Positions 58,738-64,000 of a stretch of 64,000 nt of DNA are shown here, one piece after another (the first letter of the stretch is position 1; each line of letters starts with the position of its first letter). Source of the DNA: Cephalopachus bancanus (lineage: Eukaryota; Chordata; Mammalia; Primates; Tarsiidae); the NCBI GenBank assembly GCA_027257055.1, contig JAPVLO010000073.1:310001-374000 (forward strand). The letters run 5' to 3'. The translations under genes and the position numbers were made by a program. Below the pieces are notes generated by a model. The model saw only the letters and a program-made list of their open reading frames with translations, ran no database searches and was not told where the DNA came from.

Positions 58738-59452
58738 TTATACGCAGGGGTAATCAACAGCATTTTGCTGTTGATAAAAGAATGTTAAAGAATGAACCTG
58801 ACAAGTGGAATAGGCTACCCCTCTGTTAAGATCTATGGGTAATATTATGTCTGATTTTCCAAGATAAAAAATATGAATGTGTTGGATAATGGTAATGAAA
58901 ATGGTCTCAGCCAGACACCTGAAAGGCCGTGAAATCCCTGGGAACTGATAGAAAGTCAGAGTTTCTACAACATTCATGAAAATATGGGCCCGTTTGAGAG
59001 GAATGTCTTGGAGAAGTAGAACAGTATATGAAATATACACATGGATGCCTATGAGTACTAGACAATGAGTACTTTGGCTACAGGTGACTGCAAAAAATAG
59101 TCATGTTAAACACTGCATGAAGAAAATGCAACCATCAGCAGAGATGGCTATCATGTGATAATAGCACCTCCCTAAAATATTGTCAGAATGTTCAAAGAAA
59201 TAATCTGTATAGCAGATATAATATAAAATAAGTCTTCAATATTTCTTAGATTTTTTTGTTATTATCCTAAATATTCTTTATAAATTTCCACCTCAGTAAA
59301 AGAGGGCTGAGATATCTTGCTTTGTCTTAGAACATTTTTTTCCATAATGACTGGAACCCATATAGCACTTAATTCACCCTTGAACTGCCTTATTTTTTCT
59401 TCCAATCACACTCCATTGACTAGGGATGCGAGTTTCCTTGATGAAATATAAA
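58738..59452. other. Nothing recognised
   Basis: A 100-codon minus frame at 59040-58738 is open but has no domain that I know and starts at the L1 target site. It probably arises by chance. Confidence 0.4.
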
Positions 59453-59765
59453 TTGAGGCATATAGCCCGGGCTTGATGGCTCAGCCTATAATCTCAGTAC
59501 TTTGGAAGGCCAAACCGAGTGGATTGCCTGAGCCCATGGGTTCTAGAAACACCTGGGCAACTTGGCGAGACCTCATCTCTACAATAAATCAAAAATTAAC
59601 CAGTCATGGTAGCGCACACCTGTAGTTCCAGCTATTTGGAAGGCTGAGGCGGAAGGATCGCTGGAGCCCAGCAGGTCGAGGCTGTGGTGCTGGGAGCGTG
59701 CCACTGCACTCCAGTCTGGGTGACAGAGTGAGACTCCAACTCAAAAAGAAAATTTGAGGCATATA
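59453..59765 (+). mobile_element. Alu, full length, older type, with TSD
   Basis: The dimer lies at 59465-59753 between TTGAGGCATATA copies (59453-59464 and 59754-59765). It keeps the 5-nt left-arm segment (GGGCAACTTGGCGAGACCTC) and is more substituted (CCTATAATCTCAGTACTTTGG) than the younger copies. Confidence 0.95.
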
Positions 59766-59911
59766 ATAAACACATTAGAGAAAAATTTTAAATTGAGCCT
59801 CCCCAGTGTCTAAAATTATGTCACTGAATGTGTTGGTATCTACTTTGATAGATATATCTAAATTTAGCATAAAATTTAAGGAGCTATTGAAGGATTTATT
59901 GAAAAAGGGAA

Positions 59912-60015
59912 TTTTTCAGGGGCACACGTCATCAACAAGGGTACCTGCATAATGAGCATTTGTATACCTAAACCTGAATTGTACCCCATATCTTTAAAAT
60001 AATAAAAATAAAGTA
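59912..60015 (+). mobile_element. L1 3'UTR fragment, about 100 bp
   Basis: 'GGGGCACACGTCATCAACAAGGGTACCTGCATAATGAGCATTTG' then 'CCTGAATTGTACCCCATATCTTTAAAATAATAAAAATAAA' equals the last 100 bp of the 44.4-kb and 58.7-kb L1s. It is an extreme 5' truncation. Confidence 0.88.
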
Positions 60016-60754
60016 CAATGTAATTTTATAAAATACTTTCACCTAAGATGTATGTATAGATACACTATTTTTAAGTCATGAAAGGACAAATTAATTATAT
60101 AAAATCTGTGCTTAGGTTATATGGCAGAGCACAACTTATCTTTCTACAACAGTACAGTTATGGAACTGCAAAACAGCACTCTGGTAAACAATAAATCACG
60201 TATACAACAGTGGTCCCATAAGATTATAATTTTTGTGTTTTTTTTCTATGTTTAGATACACAAACATCAGTATCACTGTGTTACAATTGCCTACAGCATT
60301 CAGTACAATAACATGCTGTACAAGTTTGTAGCCTAGGAGCAATATAGTATACCATATAGCTTAGGTGTATAGTAAATTATACCATCTAGGTTTGTGTATG
60401 TATGTATACTCTACAATGTTTGCACAACAAAATAGCCTAATGATGCATTTTCCAGAATGTATCCCCATTGTTATATAATATGTGACTGTATATAACTTGA
60501 TTATAACTGTTCTGAGCGATCTCAATTAGCAGCAAGGTCTATATTCTTCAAATTTAATTTAATGAAAGTTTAGCTTCTGCCTGCAAACATCAAGCGAGAG
60601 GCAGCAATATTCTAACACTTGAGAAAAGTTGGGGGGGGGTGAAACAATACTTTTGATACATAAATGCTGGAACTGATGACTTGGAATGGAGCATTAAGAC
60701 ACAGAAAATCTCCCTTGATCCTCAGCCCCTCCTCTGATAGACACAGGGCCATGG
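60016..60754. other. Nothing recognised
   Basis: AT-rich. A G10 run lies near 60631-60640. The text near 60130-60480 ('CAGTGGTCCCATAAGATTATAAT', 'GTTTGCACAACAAAATAGCCTAATGATGCATTT') has the feel of an old repeat, but I cannot name it. Confidence 0.4.
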
Positions 60755-61087
60755 TACACCAGTGCTAAGATGTGAGGCCTAATAGGAAGTGGGTAGGTCA
60801 TGTGAACTCTGTCTCTAAAATTGGATTAATGTCCCTAATAAAAAGAGCTTGCGGGAGTGGGTTTACTCTCTTCTGTTCTTTGGCCATATGAGGACACAGT
60901 TCATCTCTTTTGCCCTTCTGCCTTATGTCATATGAAGATGCAGCAAGGAGGCTTTCACCACACACCAGATGCTGGCACCTTAAACTTGGCATTTACAGCC
61001 TCCATTTCTATGAGAAAATAAATGTTCACTCTTAATAAATTAGTCAGTCTGTGGTATTCTTACAGCAGCACAAAATGGACTAAGACA
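60755..61087 (+). mobile_element. MaLR-type LTR
   Basis: 'GTGAGGCCTAATAGGAAGTGGGTAGGTCATG', 'TGGATTAATGTCCCTAATAAAAAG', 'GATGCAGCAAGGAGGCTTTCACCACACACCAGATGCTGGCACC', 'GAGAAAATAAATG' (polyadenylation signal) and 'CAGTCTGTGGTATTC ... ACAAAATGGACTAAGACA' are MST/MLT-group landmarks, in order. It is a solo LTR without coding sequence. Its 5' end is unclear. Confidence 0.78.
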
Positions 61088-61760
61088 GACAGATCACATA
61101 CGGAAGAACAAAGATAAGAATTATAGTAGACTTCTCAGAACTTACACAAATCACAAATTAGTTGAATTATTTATTTACTGAATGAGGAAAAAATCTGTCA
61201 ACCCAGAATTCTCTAACGATTGAAAATAGCTTTACAAAATGAAAGTGATATAAAGAACTGTCTCTGAAGATAGCTGAGAAAATCCATTGCCAGTAGACAC
61301 AATATCGGAAATGTGAAAGGAAGTTCTTCAGGCAGGAGGAATATGAATCCAGACAGAAATTTAATCTGCACAAAGAAATTTTGAGCTCTGGAAATGGTAA
61401 AAAGTGAAACACAAATAATAATCTATTTCTAAAGGTACTATTTGTTTGTTTCCTGTTGTATACCCTTTATTTTACTAAATTTATTTCTGAAAAGTATTAT
61501 CTCTTATTATTTAACATTTTTAGTTCCTATTTTATTTGCTTTATAACAATGTTTTTGCTTTGTTTTGTTTTGTTTTAAAAGAAAACCTTTAGTATCTTGA
61601 TTGCACTAAGTAAATCTGACCATGTTTTAAAAAAAATACTTCCTGTAAGTAGATCTAAATGATTAAATATTTATTTCTGAACTTTGGTGATTCTATTGAG
61701 ATTGACTCTACCTTGGAGTAAGGACTGCCAAACAATAAAAGAATAATGATTTTACATGAT
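61088..61760. other. Nothing recognised
   Basis: AT-rich. The 81-codon minus frame at 61412-61167 has no support. Confidence 0.5.
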
Positions 61761-62073
61761 AAAAAATCATGCTCAGCCGGGCTCGGTGGCTCAGCCTGTA
61801 ATCCCACGCCTTTGGGAGGCTGAGGTGAGTGGATTGCCTGAGCCCGCGGGTTCGAGACCCGCCTGGGCAGCGAGACCTCATCTCTACAATAAAATCAAAA
61901 AAATTGGCTGGGTGTGGTAGCGCATGCCTGTAATTCTGGCTACTCGGAAGGCTGAGGTGGAAGGATCACCGGGGCCCAGCAGGCGAGGTTGCGGTGGCCG
62001 GGAGCGGCCACTGCACTCCAGTCTGGGCGGCTGAGTGAGACTCCAACTCAAAAAAAAAAAAAAATCATGCTCA
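61761..62073 (+). mobile_element. Alu, full length, young type, exact TSD
   Basis: Insert 61776-62058 between exact AAAAAATCATGCTCA copies (61761-61775 and 62059-62073). It starts GCCGGGCTCGGTGGCTC and has the 5-nt deletion. The left arm is almost identical to the shared sequence of the young group, including CCCGCGGGTTCGAGACCCGCC (B-box region). Confidence 0.97.
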
Positions 62074-64000
62074 TTTAAGGATAATGGTAAAAATGAAGTG
62101 CGAGGTGAAATATTTTAAATTTTGGTATTGTTGAAGTCAAAATATTTGCTTATGAACACCCAGCAGCATGAAGCAATGTTAACAGATGGGTGAAGAATCT
62201 CTGTCAACACTGTCATAAACTTGCCATTATTTGAAACGCAGCCAACAAAAGTGCACTCCTTTTGTATGGCTAAAAGTCTGTCAGTTTCTTTCTGTTCTTT
62301 AACTAAAGCTCTGTAAATGACTTTTTGGCATGTGTATTTTGCATCAAATATGGCTGCAGAGAAATACATCTTTGATGAACTTCCATATGCATTTCATTAA
62401 GAATTCATAGAATATTTTATTTGCCAAATAAAAAACAAAATGCCATTTTCCAGAATCAAAACAAAAAATTGCAGCCATAAAATGGATTTTCTCCAATCAC
62501 AATAATTAGTAGGAAGATTCACAATAAACACATAGCTAATTATTTATCCTCCCACATAGCTAAACAAAATATTGGGGAAGCATCAGAAATGAGACTCTAA
62601 TGAGTCTATTTATTGCATCATGCACCTGAAAATATAGACAAATACAGCATATGAACTTTTCTGCTAGTTGTATGATTGTCTATAAATGCAAAATATTTTT
62701 AAAGGAAACACAAATGGTAAATAAATAGTATTATTCCAGTGTCTCAATATAAGAATGAGAGACATCTGACAGTTATATTTTTATCACCAATTATCTTATT
62801 TGATCTAGTCTCAAATATTAATGAGAAAAATATACCAGAATCGTGTTGTATGTTATGTCTTGTCATATTTTTCCTGTCCCTTGTTACCTGTGAAAGCTTG
62901 ACTTGACTCAGGTGCCTTATCTACAAAGCCCAGATTCTAACACTATGACTGCTAAAGCAACCTCTGAGTGAATGGCTTTGCTGCCTCAGAACCATTCTTG
63001 TAAGTGCCAAACACTTGACACAATGGGTGGCTCTTGTCCTGTGGTTTAGCTTCTGTAGTTCCCCACCATGCTTCCTCCTCCTTTGAGTCTTGCTCTCTCC
63101 TCAAGGCTCTATCAATTGGCTTACCAGTTCTACCAACTCACCCAAAGGAACTCACAATGAATTAAGACTTTTAGAGAGAACTGAGAGAGGTGGTGTTATC
63201 TAACATTTTCTCATGGGCTGACAAATATTAATAAAATAGAAAAAGCTTGAATTGGAACAAAGGTCATGTATTGAGGACAGATACAATGTATTATCCCAAT
63301 ATTACTTTCTTCCATGTATAAATATCAAATACATAATGGATAATCAGAGAAGCCAAAAAAAAAAAAATAGGTCTGGATCTTGAAAAAAAAGTATTATCTG
63401 AATAAGATTATACTAAAAGTGGCATTCTATGCATTGGAAATCTGAAAAAACAATGAAACAAAATGAAACCGAGAGCATTCAGAATAACAGTTGTTCACTA
63501 GTTTTTATTCTCCTAGAAAGAAAGCAGAGCTAAAAGAGAAAAGAGTTGAAGAGAGGTATGGAGGGGCTAAATTGTCCATTTCTTTTTATGTAGAGTATAT
63601 TTTACTAGATGAAAACATATGATTCTTTCCTACAACAGAAGAAAACTTAAAGTGTGTAAGGAAGATTTGAAAAATAAAAATCCCATGTAGAATGAATGTA
63701 TGAAGTAGAGAGTAGACAAAAGATGTGTTAGAAATTCTTGTTTTATCTTTATTCTGTATGAGAATATTGTTCTTCAAGTCTTTATAAGCTCTTCTCATAT
63801 TGCTTTAGTGAATTCATATTGCAATCTGTTACCATAGTCTTATATTTATATGCAAGTTTTTCATATACAATTTCATATATTGTTAAATAAATTACCCATT
63901 TTAGAAATAGTAATTTATCTTTCACAACTCAAATTAATGTTCCTAAACTTTGTAAAGCACACTTAATATATCATAAGTGAAACATTTATTCTTTTTTTCT
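62074..64000. other. No supported feature to window end
   Basis: A minus-strand frame of 84 codons at 62369-62115 (with KECTFVGCVSNNGKF) has protein-like composition but no family that I recognise. 62880-63170 is slightly GC-richer, C/T-rich text without an identifiable repeat. The rest is AT-rich. Confidence 0.4.

Noticed and set aside
58738..59040. 100-codon minus-strand frame after the 55.6-kb L1
   Set aside because: No domain, no splice or promoter context; it is probably a chance frame.
1..64000. CRISPR arrays, operons, tRNA or rRNA genes
   Set aside because: None seen. The sequence is eukaryotic nuclear DNA, and no cloverleaf-like tRNA with intact A/B boxes outside SINEs was found by eye.

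Overview
This window looks like intergenic or deep-intronic DNA from a primate nuclear genome, very probably a strepsirrhine (lemur/loris group). The evidence is dimeric 7SL-derived Alu elements ending in A-tails and flanked by 12-15 bp target-site duplications (TSDs), several generations of LINE-1 (L1), and MaLR LTRs, MIR, L2-like and MER5A repeats. The Alu copies differ consistently from human AluJ/S/Y (right arm with a GGTGGCCGGGAGCGGCCACTG-like stretch, tail junction CCAACTC-A(n)). The L1 3' ends also differ from human L1PA. The species-group call is an inference. I found no host protein-coding gene, tRNA, rRNA or CRISPR array that I can support.

Layout. 1-235 is a TA-rich microsatellite. 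2252-8462 is a nearly full-length minus-strand L1 (L1-1) with an open ORF1 and a broken ORF2. 8927-10554 is a 5'-truncated minus-strand L1 with a clear TSD. 10690-12600 is an old plus-strand L1M cut by an Alu. 14.5-21.3 kb holds ancient repeats plus two Alus. 21.3-31.8 kb is mostly unannotatable AT-rich DNA with L2-like pieces, one Alu, an ancient L1-like stretch and three (CA)n tracts. 32336-38756 is a full-length minus-strand L1 (L1-2) with TSD and an intact 5' end. 39-43 kb has a MER5A, an unexplained 84-bp direct repeat and little else. 43415-44024 is a nested Alu pair. 44.3-46.2 kb holds L1 3' pieces, one interrupted by a hAT-like DNA transposon. 48.68-49.94 kb is a MaLR LTR split by an L1. 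50.8-52.2 kb has two MIRs and a GC-rich block of unknown origin. 55629-58722 is a plus-strand 5'-truncated L1. 59-62 kb has two Alus, an L1 tail and a MaLR LTR.

How the parts relate. Nothing here works as a gene set. The content is a layered record of retrotransposition. L1 supplied the machinery that mobilised the Alus, as the A-tails and L1-type TSDs show. Ten Alu units fall into two groups by a 5-nt indel in the left monomer, and the nesting order agrees with their inferred ages. The two 6-kb L1s lie in the same orientation about 30 kb apart and could recombine. No strong candidate for a new biological system was seen. The least explained items are the 84-bp direct repeat near 39/40 kb, the GC-rich block near 51.4 kb, and the antisense ORFs in both L1 5'UTRs.
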